Shown here one piece after another: positions 34,121 through 43,135 of a DNA stretch of 64,000 nt. The DNA comes from Marinobacter nanhaiticus D15-8W (GTDB taxonomy: Bacteria; Pseudomonadota; Gammaproteobacteria; Pseudomonadales; Oleiphilaceae). The translations under genes were made by a program, and so were the position numbers. A model generated the notes under the pieces. That model had not been told where the DNA came from and ran no database searches. It saw only the letters and a list, made by a program, of their open reading frames with translations. The stretch lies in the NCBI RefSeq assembly GCF_036511935.1, contig NZ_AP028878.1, forward strand, positions 558,001-622,000, in the 5' to 3' direction. Positions within the stretch are counted from its first letter, which is position 1. Every line of letters begins with the position of its first letter.

Positions 34121-34684
34121 ATGAGCGATCAGCCCAGCGTCTATCTGGCGGGCCCGGAAGTGTTCTTTCCGGAAGACCTTCGCATCCACATTGATGGCAG
34201 CAAGAAGGCGGTACTGGCAGAGTTCGGCTTCGAGGGACTGTCGCCGTCCGACAACGCGCTGGACCTGGAACGCGCCGCCAATCCCGCCCAGGTCATCTAC
34301 GATGCCAACCAGACGTTGATGGATCGCGCAACGGCGTTGATTGCCAACCTCACCCCATTCCGCGGACCCAGCGCGGACGCAGGCACCATCTACGAGCTGG
34401 GTTACATGCTGGCCCGAGGCAAGCCCTCCGTGGGCTTTTCGGTCTGCAATGTGCCCTACAACAAGCGGGTGGAGAGCGAAGCGGAAGTGGATGCAAACGG
34501 CGCCGCCATCGAACCTTTTGGCCTGTGCGACAACCTGATGCTCGATTGCGGCCTGGCTCGACATGGTGGCACGCTGGTACAGGGCGAGCGTGCCTACCCG
34601 GCCACCGGTTTTGCGCCGGAAGACTTCTTCGACGAGGAACTCTTCCGGCGTGCGGTCCGCCACCTACGTTCGCAGATGGGATAA
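34121..34684 (+). CDS. Nucleoside 2-deoxyribosyltransferase family protein
   Basis: A 187-residue protein: 'VYLAGPEVFFPEDL' at the N-terminus, 'DRATALIANLTPFRGPSADA', and 'GTIYELGYMLARGKPSVGFS' with the expected nucleophilic Glu (YELG). These are the signatures of nucleoside 2-deoxyribosyltransferases, which swap bases on deoxyribose or hydrolyse (deoxy)nucleotides. Slightly longer than the Lactobacillus enzymes. Located 29 bp after the SDR gene, converging with the PanE-like gene 12 bp away. Confidence 0.9.
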   Translation: MSDQPSVYLAGPEVFFPEDLRIHIDGSKKAVLAEFGFEGLSPSDNALDLERAANPAQVIYDANQTLMDRATALIANLTPFRGPSADAGTIYELGYMLARGKPSVGFSVCNVPYNKRVESEAEVDANGAAIEPFGLCDNLMLDCGLARHGGTLVQGERAYPATGFAPEDFFDEELFRRAVRHLRSQMG

Positions 34685-34696
34685 CTGCGCAGACGC

Positions 34697-35641
34697 CTAC
34701 TGGCCTTCAGCCGCCTTCAGCTTTTCCCGCATGCGCAGGGCGACCAGCATGGTCTTTAGGTGCGGTACGGCTACGCCGTGCTGATCGGCAATGGCCACGA
34801 CATTCCCCAGTACCGCATCCAGTTCGATGGGCCGGCCGTTGATATGGTCCAGCGCCATGCTGTTCTTGTAGGGCGGCATCTTGCGGGTGCCTGCGATATT
34901 TTTGTCGATCAGATCCGCTGACATGGGGTAGCCATCGGCTTCGGCTACGGCCAGCACTTCCTCGGTCATGGTGCGGATCAGATCCTCGCCACCTTCGGTG
35001 TCCAGGATGGTCGCCGTGTCGGCGCCGCCCGCGAGGACCGACAGCGGATTGAACGGGGTGTTCCAGAGGCATTTGCGCCAGCGTTCACCGACCACCTGTT
35101 CGGTCAGGTCGATCTTGATGCCGCCTTCTATAAACAGGTCTGCCAGGTCGCGGGCGTTGTCGTCGATGCCCTCCGGGTAACGGCCCATCACCAGGCGTCC
35201 GTAAGCCTTGTGATGCACCTGCCCCGGACCCACCCGACTGACGGCAATAAAGGCCAGGCAACTGACGATGGGGTTGGCAGGAAATGCATCGGCGATCGCG
35301 CGCTCGATATCCAGCCCGTTCTCGATCAGTACAATGCGCGTGTTGTCGCCCATCCAGGGCCGGATCAGTTCCGCTCGATCCACACCCGGTAGCACCTTGA
35401 CGCAGAGGATCAGGTAATCCGGCGTCGACTCGGGCGTGTCGCCATCGCGGTAGACGTGGTCCGGGCGGTAGGACAGGTCGCCCAGGTCACTCTCGATCAG
35501 GATGCCGTTCTCGACCACCGCTTCGTACTCCGAACGCAGCACCACACTGACCGCGCAGCCGGCACGCTTGAGGATGGCGCCGTAAAAGCTGCCGATGGCA
35601 CCGGCGCCGACGATCAGAATACTGGGTTTATCTGCTGACAT
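34697..35641 (-). CDS. 2-Dehydropantoate 2-reductase family (PanE/ApbA-like)
   Basis: A 314-residue NADPH-dependent reductase. The Rossmann motif is 'ILIVGAGAIGSFYGAILKRA'. 'LILCVKVLPGVDRAEL' contains the catalytic-type Lys, and 'RWRKCLWNTPFNPLSVLAGG' the Lys/Asn pair; the C-terminal domain has 'PPYKNSMALDHINGRPIELD', close to the canonical 'SMLQDv..gr.tEid'. The true PanE makes pantoate for CoA; many paralogues act on other 2-keto acids. It is encoded together with an SDR 66 bp upstream rather than with pan genes, so a role in ketopantoate reduction is uncertain. Confidence 0.85.
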   Translation of the reverse strand: MSADKPSILIVGAGAIGSFYGAILKRAGCAVSVVLRSEYEAVVENGILIESDLGDLSYRPDHVYRDGDTPESTPDYLILCVKVLPGVDRAELIRPWMGDNTRIVLIENGLDIERAIADAFPANPIVSCLAFIAVSRVGPGQVHHKAYGRLVMGRYPEGIDDNARDLADLFIEGGIKIDLTEQVVGERWRKCLWNTPFNPLSVLAGGADTATILDTEGGEDLIRTMTEEVLAVAEADGYPMSADLIDKNIAGTRKMPPYKNSMALDHINGRPIELDAVLGNVVAIADQHGVAVPHLKTMLVALRMREKLKAAEGQ

Positions 35642-35707
35642 AAGAAAGGGGCTCCTTGAGGGGTGCGATGCCGGGCAGAGCCCGGCAGGGAAATACGTGT
35701 TTGCCGG

Positions 35708-36490
35708 TTAGCGACGCCCGGGTGCAGGCCCGAGATGGGCGCCGCCGTCGATAAGGACGGTTTCGCCGGTTGTCAGATCGCCACCGATCAGCAGCCCAAG
35801 AACCACCTGAGCGACGGATTCCGGGGTGGCGGTATCCTGCAATGGCGCCGCGGCCTTGGTGCGGCTGAGTAGCTTGGCGTAGGCCTCTTCACCCAGTCCC
35901 TTCTCTAGCCATTCGCCTTGGACAAAGCCCGGGCAGACAGCATTGACGCGGATTTCCGGACCCAGGACGCGGGCCAGGGATCGGGTCATGGTAACAAGGG
36001 CACCCTTGGAAGCGGCATAGGCAATAGAGCTGCCAATGCCAGACAGACCGGCTATGGAGGCCATGTTGATCACGTGGGCAGTCCTCCGGGCCCGCAGCGC
36101 CGGCTCGGCGGCTCGGGTCATCTGGTAGGGACCGATGGTGTTCACGGCATAGAGATCCAGGAAGTCCTGCTTGTCGAGACCCTCCAGATCCGCATGGTTG
36201 CAGAACTTGGTGGTGCCGGCGTTGTTCACCAGGATATCCAGTTGGCCGAATTGGTCGAGGGTGGCTTTCACCAGGTTGCGGCAGTCCGCATCCTGGGCCA
36301 CATCAGCCTGGAGAACCAAGGCCTTTACCCCAAGATTCCGGCAATCCTCGGACACGGCTTCGGCGCCGGACTGATTGCGGCTGTAAGTGATCACGACATG
36401 GCAGCCCTGTTCGGCCAGGGTGCGGGCGATGGCGGCACCGATGCCGGAGGAGGATCCGGTGATTAGTGCGACGGCGTCTTTGATTTTCAT
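35708..36490 (-). CDS. Short-chain dehydrogenase/reductase (FabG-like)
   Basis: A 260-residue classical SDR with 'ALITGSSSGIGAAIARTLAE', 'DILVNNAGTTKFCNH', catalytic Ser in 'INMASIAGLSGIGSS', and 'IAYAASKGALVTMTRSLARV' (YxxxK), then 'IRVNAVCPGFVQGEW'. The C-terminus ends 'DGGAHLGPAPGRR'. The start at 36490 is preferred: the upstream extension from 36553 is not conserved-looking and an AAGG lies just before this ATG. Probably co-transcribed with the PanE-like gene. Confidence 0.9.
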   Translation of the reverse strand: MKIKDAVALITGSSSGIGAAIARTLAEQGCHVVITYSRNQSGAEAVSEDCRNLGVKALVLQADVAQDADCRNLVKATLDQFGQLDILVNNAGTTKFCNHADLEGLDKQDFLDLYAVNTIGPYQMTRAAEPALRARRTAHVINMASIAGLSGIGSSIAYAASKGALVTMTRSLARVLGPEIRVNAVCPGFVQGEWLEKGLGEEAYAKLLSRTKAAAPLQDTATPESVAQVVLGLLIGGDLTTGETVLIDGGAHLGPAPGRR

Positions 36491-37451
36491 AAGGCCTTCC
36501 TGCTGGTCTTGTCTGATCCGTGTGTCTGGATCTTGTTGTATCGCATTTGGCATCTTGGATATTGTTTTGCGGTATCGTCTCTCGTTCTGCGGAATAGGTC
36601 AATTTTACTATTGATCTTGGTCAGGCAAGGCGCCAGCGGGATGGAAAGCCTCCTGCCGGGGGCAGACGCTATAAGTGGCGGCCTTCATGGTTACGGTTAA
36701 GATTAAAACCAAATCCGGTCTCTGGGATCCGCGCAATATTTACATCGCCTACCTCATGCCGTTGTCATCCTGACCGGGTAGGTCAGGGCCGCGCAACGAC
36801 CCGAAAGCCTCTACACCGGCCTTGATGAGCATTTGTTAATTCGCATTCAACCTTCAAGAAAGGGCAGGTACGCAAGTATCGCGCCGGACCTTGATTTGAA
36901 AGCGCCTAAGGAATTGTAAAGCATAGGTTTTTCCTCCGACAGAAATTAACGTATGACATTGCCTAAGACTTGGCATTGATCCTTGTGTAGCGGAAGAATG
37001 CACTGCAAAAGACGTAATGTTTAGTTCTAAATGGCGTCCACTGTCGGCGGCGTCGGCCTGAGGCTGACGCGGTGAACTACGTCATCCAGCCGAAATATTG
37101 TTCTGTTTGGATGGAGTTTTGGCGTGGGTCTCCAGGTTCGGCGTGAACAGGCCAAGCGAGGAAATGCCCGGCTATAGGGCGATAACGGTATCGGCTGGCT
37201 GCTATTGGTGCAGAGAGCGGTTGCCCTGTTTCGATAAGCGGTGAGATGGGTATTGGCGGCCCCGTTGGTCGCGAGACCCGTAGAACTGCAACACGGAAAA
37301 GGTCGTTATTTTCCTCCGAATTGGGCCTTTTCTTGCAAGGTCTAACTTGAGCGATTGAATGCCGGGCCGTATGACTACGGCAGGCATGGCAATGGTTCTG
37401 GAAGGCGGCCTTGCGGTCTCAATGTCGCAGTCGGAACAGGATAGTCTTCAA
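36491..37451. promoter_or_regulatory. Long leader region upstream of the exopolysaccharide operon
   Basis: No gene is supported over about 960 bp. Visible structure: a 9-bp hairpin at 37050-37070 (GCGTCGGCC / GGCTGACGC with one wobble), an exact duplicated 11-mer TTTTCCTCCGA at 36929-36939 and 37309-37319, and GGAAAA/TTTTCC flanking 8 bases at 37295-37314. Neither a c-di-GMP riboswitch nor a JUMPstart sequence was recognised. The length suggests a long regulated 5' region for the polysaccharide genes. Confidence 0.4.
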
Positions 37452-38264
37452 ATGGAAGTGTATTTGCGCTCTCTCACCGTTTTGCTCTGTTCAATGATGC
37501 TGATGGTCTCCGGGCCCTTGCAGGCCCAGGAAGACGACGCCTATACGCTGGGCCCGGGGGACAGGGTCAGCGTCAATGTCTACGGTCAGGAAGACCTGAC
37601 CACAGAAGCTGAAATCGGTGTCGATGGCACCGTGGCCATGCCGCTTCTTGGCTCGGTAGAGATCGCCGGCATGACCGCACGAATGGCAGCGCGGGTCATC
37701 GCGAAACGCCTGGAGGTGGGCGGCTATCTGCAAAATGCCCACGTAAACCTCCTGGTGACCGAGTACAACAGCCAATCGGTTGCCGTTCTTGGCCAGGTTA
37801 ACCAGCCTGGACGTATCACCTTGCGCGGCCCGACGACGCTGACTGAAGCCCTGGCGATGGCTGGCGGTATCAATCAGGGGGGTAGCGAGCGCATTGTCCT
37901 CGTCCGTGTCGACAAGGATGGCGACCAGTCACGTCGCGAATACTATCTCCGTGAGTTGCTGGACAGTCAGGCTGAAGATCGGGAGACCGTCCGCCTGTCA
38001 AACGGCGACACGCTATATGTCCCCTTGATGGACCAGTTCTACGTAAACGGTCAGGTGCGCAACCCAGGTACCTATGCTATCGACCGTCCTCTCAACGTCA
38101 TGCAGGCATTAACGATCAGTGGTGGCATGAACCAGCGCGCCAGTAAGGACTCGGTAGTCCTTTATCGTCAGCAGAAGGGTGGTGGCGTCGAAGAGCACGA
38201 TGCCGAACTCTATGAACCGATCCAGGATGGTGACGTTCTTTTCGTCAAGGAAAGCCTTTTTTAA
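37452..38264 (+). CDS. Polysaccharide export protein (Wza/GumB/EpsE family)
   Basis: A 270-residue exported protein. The start at 37452 gives a signal peptide ending 'SGPLQAQED'; starts at 37359 or 37422 would bury it. The Poly_export domain begins 'AYTLGPGDRVSVNVYGQEDL', then 'MPLLGSVEIAGMTARMAARV', followed by SLBB repeats: 'QSVAVLGQVNQPGRITLRGP' and 'DQFYVNGQVRNPGTYAIDRP'. No lipobox Cys is seen, unlike Wza; EpsE-type proteins of this kind also occur. It forms the periplasmic/outer-membrane part of the secretion channel and heads the plus-strand operon. Confidence 0.9.
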   Translation: MEVYLRSLTVLLCSMMLMVSGPLQAQEDDAYTLGPGDRVSVNVYGQEDLTTEAEIGVDGTVAMPLLGSVEIAGMTARMAARVIAKRLEVGGYLQNAHVNLLVTEYNSQSVAVLGQVNQPGRITLRGPTTLTEALAMAGGINQGGSERIVLVRVDKDGDQSRREYYLRELLDSQAEDRETVRLSNGDTLYVPLMDQFYVNGQVRNPGTYAIDRPLNVMQALTISGGMNQRASKDSVVLYRQQKGGGVEEHDAELYEPIQDGDVLFVKESLF

Positions 38265-38422
38265 TTGCCTGCTCCACAGGGATGAACGATGAACAAGCGA
38301 TCAAGACGATTGGGTGATGTCCCGGCTCCGAAATCCTTATCGGGGCAGCAGCCGGGCCGCAACAGCACTGGATTTCCCGAGGCATGCGATCACAGCCGGC
38401 CTGGGGAGGAGGCGTCAAACCC

Positions 38423-39781
38423 ATGACCTTCGATACTTTTTTCCGCGTTCTACTGGCCCGGTGGAAGCTTATCTTCGTTTGCTTTGCACTCTGCGTTGCG
38501 GCGGCGTTGGCGATTTCCGTCATGCTGCCGAAAAGCTACACGGCATCGACCGAACTCATTATCGATGACAAACCCAAGGACCCCCTAAGCGGTCAGTACC
38601 TGCCTGCTGACAAAGGCTACCTGGCGACCCAGGTCAACGTCATCACCAGCCGCAACGTGGCCAACCGCGTGTGGTCGTTGCTGAGCGACGAGGAAAAGGC
38701 GTTGGCGCGGCAACAGTTCAGCGAGGAGGCGCTAGCCCAGAATGAGCCTGAGCAGCTGGTCGCCGGCTATGTCATGCAAAACGTAAAGGCATCGCCGGGA
38801 AGCGATAGCAGTGTCGTCAAGATAAGCGTCGATAGCGAGAGTCCTGAATTCGCCGCCATGCTGGCCAATGCCGTCGCAGGAGCATATATCCACGCCAGTC
38901 TCGAACTGCGTACCGAACCAGCGCGTCGATTCACCGAATGGTATGACGGGCAGTTGGACGTATTGCGCGGTAACCTGCAGGAGGCTCGTCAGTCGTTGTC
39001 CTCTTACCAGAAGGAACACGGTATCGTCGCCGTCGACGAGCGTCTCGATGTAGAAAACAGCCGCCTGCGTGAGTTGTCTTCTATGCTGGTTGCCGCCCAG
39101 GGGCAGCGTCTGCAGGATCAGGCCCGTCAGAACAACAGTCAAAGCGAGAACTGGCGAAGGGCGAGTTCAGACGTATTGAACAACCCCGTCTTGCAGCAGC
39201 TTCGTTCGGACCTCGCCGCAGCAGAGGCTAACCTTGAGGAATTGTCCACCAGTCTCGGCGTAAACCATCCCCAATACATCCAGGCGCGGGCAGAGGTGCT
39301 CACCTTGCGCTCGCGCATCGCCGAAGAGACGGCAGTCGTCGGCAATAGCATCGAATCCGAGGCTGCGTTGTCCTCAAGCCGCGAAAAGGAACTGGCTCAG
39401 GCCGTGGCCGAGCAGAAGCAGAAGGTTCTTGAGTTAACCTCCCAACGGGACGAGCTCGCTTTTCTGCAGCAGGAGGTGTCCACCGCGCAGGAAGCCTACC
39501 GCGCGGCGGCTAACCAGGCCTCTGCAAATCGTCTGGAAAGTCGTCTGGCAGAGTCGAATATCGCCGTGCTGAACGAAGCGATTGCGCCCTCTCTGCCGTC
39601 GGGACCAAACGTTAAACTCAACCTGGTCATTGCGGCGGCTCTTGGCGTACTCGCCGGGATCGGGTTGGCGTTGATGCTTGAACTCTTCAATCGCAGGGTT
39701 CGTGGCCGTGCTGATCTGGAAGAGATGCTGGGGCTCCCTGTACTGGCGTACCTGCCTAATGAACGCAAACGCTGGGCATAA
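38423..39781 (+). CDS. Chain-length determinant protein (Wzc N-domain/GumC/EpsF type)
   Basis: A 452-residue PCP-2-like inner-membrane protein without a kinase domain. The ATG at 38423 follows GGAGGAGG. TM1 is near 'LIFVCFALCVAAALAISVML'; the Wzz motif lies in 'SYTASTELIIDDKPKDPLSG'. A long periplasmic coiled coil covers about residues 170-380 ('SLGVNHPQYIQARAEVLTLR', 'ELTSQRDELAFLQQEVSTAQ'). TM2 is near 'VKLNLVIAAALGVLAGIGLA' with preceding Pro-rich 'SLPSGPN'. A short cytoplasmic tail ends 'LGLPVLAYLPNERKR'. It should control polymer length together with the export protein and the BY-kinase-like protein that follows. Confidence 0.92.
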   Translation: MTFDTFFRVLLARWKLIFVCFALCVAAALAISVMLPKSYTASTELIIDDKPKDPLSGQYLPADKGYLATQVNVITSRNVANRVWSLLSDEEKALARQQFSEEALAQNEPEQLVAGYVMQNVKASPGSDSSVVKISVDSESPEFAAMLANAVAGAYIHASLELRTEPARRFTEWYDGQLDVLRGNLQEARQSLSSYQKEHGIVAVDERLDVENSRLRELSSMLVAAQGQRLQDQARQNNSQSENWRRASSDVLNNPVLQQLRSDLAAAEANLEELSTSLGVNHPQYIQARAEVLTLRSRIAEETAVVGNSIESEAALSSSREKELAQAVAEQKQKVLELTSQRDELAFLQQEVSTAQEAYRAAANQASANRLESRLAESNIAVLNEAIAPSLPSGPNVKLNLVIAAALGVLAGIGLALMLELFNRRVRGRADLEEMLGLPVLAYLPNERKRWA

Positions 39782-39798
39782 GCCGAGGAGGTAAAAGG

Positions 39799-40689
39799 AT
39801 GACCGAATATGCCCCGCCTGTCGTTGGTAGTAACGACGCGTCAACGACCTCGCGCGCTTTGGCCAAGAGTGGCCAGATCGGGCGGCTGCTCTATGAAAAC
39901 GGCAAATTATCGGCGGATGATGTCGACCGTGTGGCCAGGCTTCAGGAGGAGCGAGGTCTCCGGTTCGGTGAGGCCGCCGTGGCCCTGCGCCTGGTGACCC
40001 CTGACGATGTCAGGATGGCGTTGGCAGAGCAGTTTTCGTATCCGGTTGCGCCATTGTCAAACACGGATCTCGATCGCTCGCTGACCGCCGCCCTGCGTCC
40101 GCAGAGCCCGAGGGCGGAAGCATTACGTGGGCTACGCAGCGAACTGATGTTGCGTTATTTCGATCGGCCGGAGAAGCGTATTCTGCCGCTGGTCAGCATC
40201 GACGGCGCCGATGAAGGGGGAAAGCTGGTCGCCAACCTTGCGATCGTATTTTCCCAGCTGGGCGCTCGGACACTGCTTGTGGACTGCAACCTGCGACAGC
40301 CCTCGCTTCACGGCCTGTTCGGGCTGCCCAACCGCCATGGTCTGTCGGACATCCTGGCCTCGCGAGCCAACTTTCGACCGCAGTTATGCTCTCCTTTGGA
40401 ATCGCTCTGGCTCCTTAACGCGGGTACGCCAGCACCCAACCCACAGGAACTGCTGGCCAATAAGCGCTACCGCACCCTGACGGCCAAGCTCGCGGAGCAG
40501 TTCGATGTGGTGCTCGTCAACACACCCTCCCTGGGTACCAGCCTGGATGCACAACTGGTAGCCAACCGCGCTGGAGCGGCCCTGATCGTCGCCAAAGAGC
40601 ATGTTACTTCGATGCGCCGTCTCGATGTGGCCAGTCGTCGCCTGCAGGAAGTGGGCGTCGAACTGTTGGGCGTAACGCTTTCTCAGTAA
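39799..40689 (+). CDS. BY-kinase-like EpsG protein with degenerate nucleotide-binding motifs
   Basis: A 296-residue cytoplasmic partner of the chain-length protein. Residues 22-85 form a T2SSE-N-like domain ('IGRLLYENGKLSADDVDRVA'), as in EpsG. Residues 105-296 have the CpsD/BY-kinase fold, but all three ATP-site motifs deviate. The Walker A is 'GADEGGKL' (136-143), with Leu instead of Ser/Thr after Lys142. Walker A' is 'LLVDCNLRQP', with Asn164 instead of the second Asp. Walker B is 'VVLVNTPS', with Asn241 instead of Asp. No Tyr cluster is present at the C-terminus. It is therefore probably a pseudokinase that still pairs with the GumC-type protein. Confidence 0.88.
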   Translation: MTEYAPPVVGSNDASTTSRALAKSGQIGRLLYENGKLSADDVDRVARLQEERGLRFGEAAVALRLVTPDDVRMALAEQFSYPVAPLSNTDLDRSLTAALRPQSPRAEALRGLRSELMLRYFDRPEKRILPLVSIDGADEGGKLVANLAIVFSQLGARTLLVDCNLRQPSLHGLFGLPNRHGLSDILASRANFRPQLCSPLESLWLLNAGTPAPNPQELLANKRYRTLTAKLAEQFDVVLVNTPSLGTSLDAQLVANRAGAALIVAKEHVTSMRRLDVASRRLQEVGVELLGVTLSQ

Positions 40690-40740
40690 ACCGCTAGTCG
40701 TCGGCCATGAGGATCGGCGATTGGCGTCGGAGGGATTCGA

Positions 40741-42015
40741 TTGCTTCAGAAAGCCGTTAATGAATCCAGGCAGTTGCAGCTGATCCTTCTGGTGGTCGGC
40801 GCGACTGTGTTTTATCAGGCGGCTTTGTGCGCGCTAAATACGTTCGGCTTTCCCGTTTCCAGGGCAATGATAATGGCCTCCGAGTTCCTCATCCTGGTGG
40901 CCTGCCTGCCGCTCCTGATACCGAGAGTCCTGCCGGGTGTGATGATCCTCGCGGCATTCAGCGGCGCCTTCCTTTGCCTGCAGGCGTTGTTGCGCGGAGG
41001 GTTGGATCTCAAGGCTTTCCGAGATTTGCTGATTCCCCTGTGCTTTTACTGGGCGGGTCGAAACGTTGGAAGCCCGGCTCAGGCCGACAAGGCGCTCAGG
41101 ATTATTGTCGGGGTGGTGCTGTTCTTCGCTTTTTTTGAACTGCTGGCGCTGGATGTCTATACCCGGATTTTCAATATCTTCTCCTACTACGTCAGTACGG
41201 GTAGCCTGGAAGAGATAACCGAGTATCAGCGGGACAGCCGCCTGCAGATGAATGGTATCCGTCCGCCAGGCATCGGCCGCACGCTGCTACCCGGGTTGCT
41301 GGACAGTCATCGCGTGTCTTCGGTCTTTCTCGAACCCGTATCGCTGGGCAACTTCGCAACGATTGTTGCGGCCTGGGGGCTGGCCAAGGACAAGAGCCAG
41401 CTGCGTGACACGCTCATCTTCGTGGGCGCCGCGGTGGTATTGATCGTGCTGGCCGACTCCCGCTTCGCCCTGCTGAGCGTGTCCTTCCTCCTGTTTGCCC
41501 GTTTCGCCCTGGTGGGATGGGCCAACTACCTGCCGTTCCTCATGCCGATCGGCATACTGGCGATGCTGGTGGCGATCGGGATGTTCTGGAACGGCGTCTA
41601 CGGCGACGACTATATCGGACGGCTTGCCTCCAGCGGTCGCAGCCTGGTCGAGTTCAACGTGGCGAATCTGCTCGGCTTCGGCCACAACGGGGGCTTCCCG
41701 GACCAGGGCTACGCCTATTCCTTCTCCAAGTTCGGTCTGGTGCTGGTCATGGTGCTTTGGTTCGTGTTCTGGCTGATTCCTGCGCCGGACGACCAGGCTC
41801 GCCGCTTCCGCTGTTATATCGGCGTCTATGCCTCGCTCATTCTCTGCGTCAGCGGCAGCTCGCTGTTTGCCCTCAAGACGGCGGGGGTTGTCTGGTTCCT
41901 GTTTGGCATCGTAATGCGGGACCCGGCCCGCTTGCCGGAAACGTCCGAGAAATCGTTGAAAAGGAGGTTGCCTGTGGTTGCTCCGGCTCCCGGTAAGAAA
42001 GGGGTTCGTGCCTGA
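40741..42015 (+). CDS. Polysaccharide polymerase candidate (GumE/O-antigen ligase-like membrane protein)
   Basis: A 424-residue protein with about 10-12 hydrophobic segments and a large loop around residues 145-195 ('FNIFSYYVSTGSLEEITEYQ'). The start is TTG at 40741, supported by a perfect GGAGGG six bases upstream and no suitable ATG nearby. Length and topology match GumE (about 430 residues) and Wzy-type polymerases; sequence similarity is not recognisable by eye, so the role comes from its place between chain-length and glycosyltransferase genes. The last codon overlaps the gumH ATG. Confidence 0.7.
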   Translation: MLQKAVNESRQLQLILLVVGATVFYQAALCALNTFGFPVSRAMIMASEFLILVACLPLLIPRVLPGVMILAAFSGAFLCLQALLRGGLDLKAFRDLLIPLCFYWAGRNVGSPAQADKALRIIVGVVLFFAFFELLALDVYTRIFNIFSYYVSTGSLEEITEYQRDSRLQMNGIRPPGIGRTLLPGLLDSHRVSSVFLEPVSLGNFATIVAAWGLAKDKSQLRDTLIFVGAAVVLIVLADSRFALLSVSFLLFARFALVGWANYLPFLMPIGILAMLVAIGMFWNGVYGDDYIGRLASSGRSLVEFNVANLLGFGHNGGFPDQGYAYSFSKFGLVLVMVLWFVFWLIPAPDDQARRFRCYIGVYASLILCVSGSSLFALKTAGVVWFLFGIVMRDPARLPETSEKSLKRRLPVVAPAPGKKGVRA

Positions 42016-43133
42016 TGGTCAATGTTACCCATGTCGTTCGTCAGTACCTGCCTTCGATTGGCGGTATGGAGGATGTCGTTCGCAACATTGCGGTCAACCA
42101 ACTGGCCCAGACCGGGGTGCAGCCGCGCGTTATTACCCTGGACCGGCTTTTTCGACAGGGTGAAAACGCCTTGCCCAAAGAGGAGGAGATCGACGGCATC
42201 CAGGTGACGCGTTTGCCGTACTTCGGCTCGACCCGCTATCCGGTGTGTCCACGCATCCTGCAGGAAATCCGCAAGGCAGACGCCGTCCATGTGCATGGCG
42301 TCGACTTCTTCTACGACTTTCTCGCGGCGACCAAGTGGATCCATCGCCGTCCGCTGTTGCTCTCGACCCATGGTGGTTTTTTTCACACCGACTTTGCCAG
42401 CCGGCTCAAACAACTTTGGTTCCAGACGATTACACGCGCATCGTCCACTGCCTACGAACGCATCATTGCCACCAGCGAGAATGACGGCCAGATGTTTCGG
42501 CAGGTGGTCACGCCTTCGCGTCTGAAGGTGATCGAGAACGGTGTGGATACTGCAAAATATGCCCAGAGCGCCAGTCCCGACCTGCGCAAGACGCTGATCT
42601 ACTTTGGGCGGTGGTCGTCCAACAAGGGCCTGATGGAATCGCTTGACTTCGTCCAGGCGCTCAACGAAAGGGACCCGGGCTGGACACTGATCGTTGCGGG
42701 GCGCGAATACGACTATTCGATACAGGCATTGCAAAAGGCGGCCGCTGAACGCGGGCAGGCGGATGCTGTCCGGATCGAGCCCAACCCAACCAACGAGCGC
42801 CTGCGGGCATTGATAGGCGAGGCCAGCTATTTCCTGTGCCTGTCCCGCCACGAGGGATTCGGTCTTGCGGCGATCGAGGCCATGAGCGCTGGCCTTACAC
42901 CGGTTCTGAACGGCATTCCCCCGTTCCAGCGACTGGTGGACGAGAGCCATATCGGCCTGATCGTGGAGCGCTCCCGACCTGGCGACGGAGCCCGGAACCT
43001 TCTTGAATTGCATGATCAGGGGCAAGCGGCCGCTGCCGAGCGCCGTCGTCATGCGATGGCCTTTGCCGATCGCTACAGCTGGCATCGCATCGCCAATGAT
43101 TACTTCGACATTTACCGACAACTGGATGGCTGA
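42015..43133 (+). CDS. gumH: GumH-like GT4 glycosyltransferase (mannosyltransferase)
   Basis: A 372-residue GT-B enzyme clearly resembling xanthan GumH: 'THVVRQYLPSIGGMEDVVRN' at the start, 'VHGVDFFYDFLAATK', 'LSTHGGFFHTDFASRLKQLW', 'IATSENDGQMF' and 'RLKVIENGVDTAKYA'. The donor site has 'LIVAGREYDYS' and the EX7E motif in 'SRHEGFGLAAIEAMSAGL'. In Xanthomonas GumH adds alpha-1,3-mannose from GDP-Man to the lipid-linked cellobiose. It follows the polymerase candidate with an overlap and precedes the GH5 gene by 2 bp. Confidence 0.9.
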   Translation: MVNVTHVVRQYLPSIGGMEDVVRNIAVNQLAQTGVQPRVITLDRLFRQGENALPKEEEIDGIQVTRLPYFGSTRYPVCPRILQEIRKADAVHVHGVDFFYDFLAATKWIHRRPLLLSTHGGFFHTDFASRLKQLWFQTITRASSTAYERIIATSENDGQMFRQVVTPSRLKVIENGVDTAKYAQSASPDLRKTLIYFGRWSSNKGLMESLDFVQALNERDPGWTLIVAGREYDYSIQALQKAAAERGQADAVRIEPNPTNERLRALIGEASYFLCLSRHEGFGLAAIEAMSAGLTPVLNGIPPFQRLVDESHIGLIVERSRPGDGARNLLELHDQGQAAAAERRRHAMAFADRYSWHRIANDYFDIYRQLDG

Positions 43134-43135
43134 CT

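Noticed and set aside
36974..36995. TTGGCATTGATCCTTGTG as a sigma-54 promoter for the polysaccharide operon
   Set aside because: The required GC at -12 is TG at the proper spacing.
41826..43121. Minus-strand frames of about 410-430 residues opposite gumH and gumK (also 44137-45375)
   Set aside because: Shadow frames of genes with unmistakable GumH and GumK signatures.
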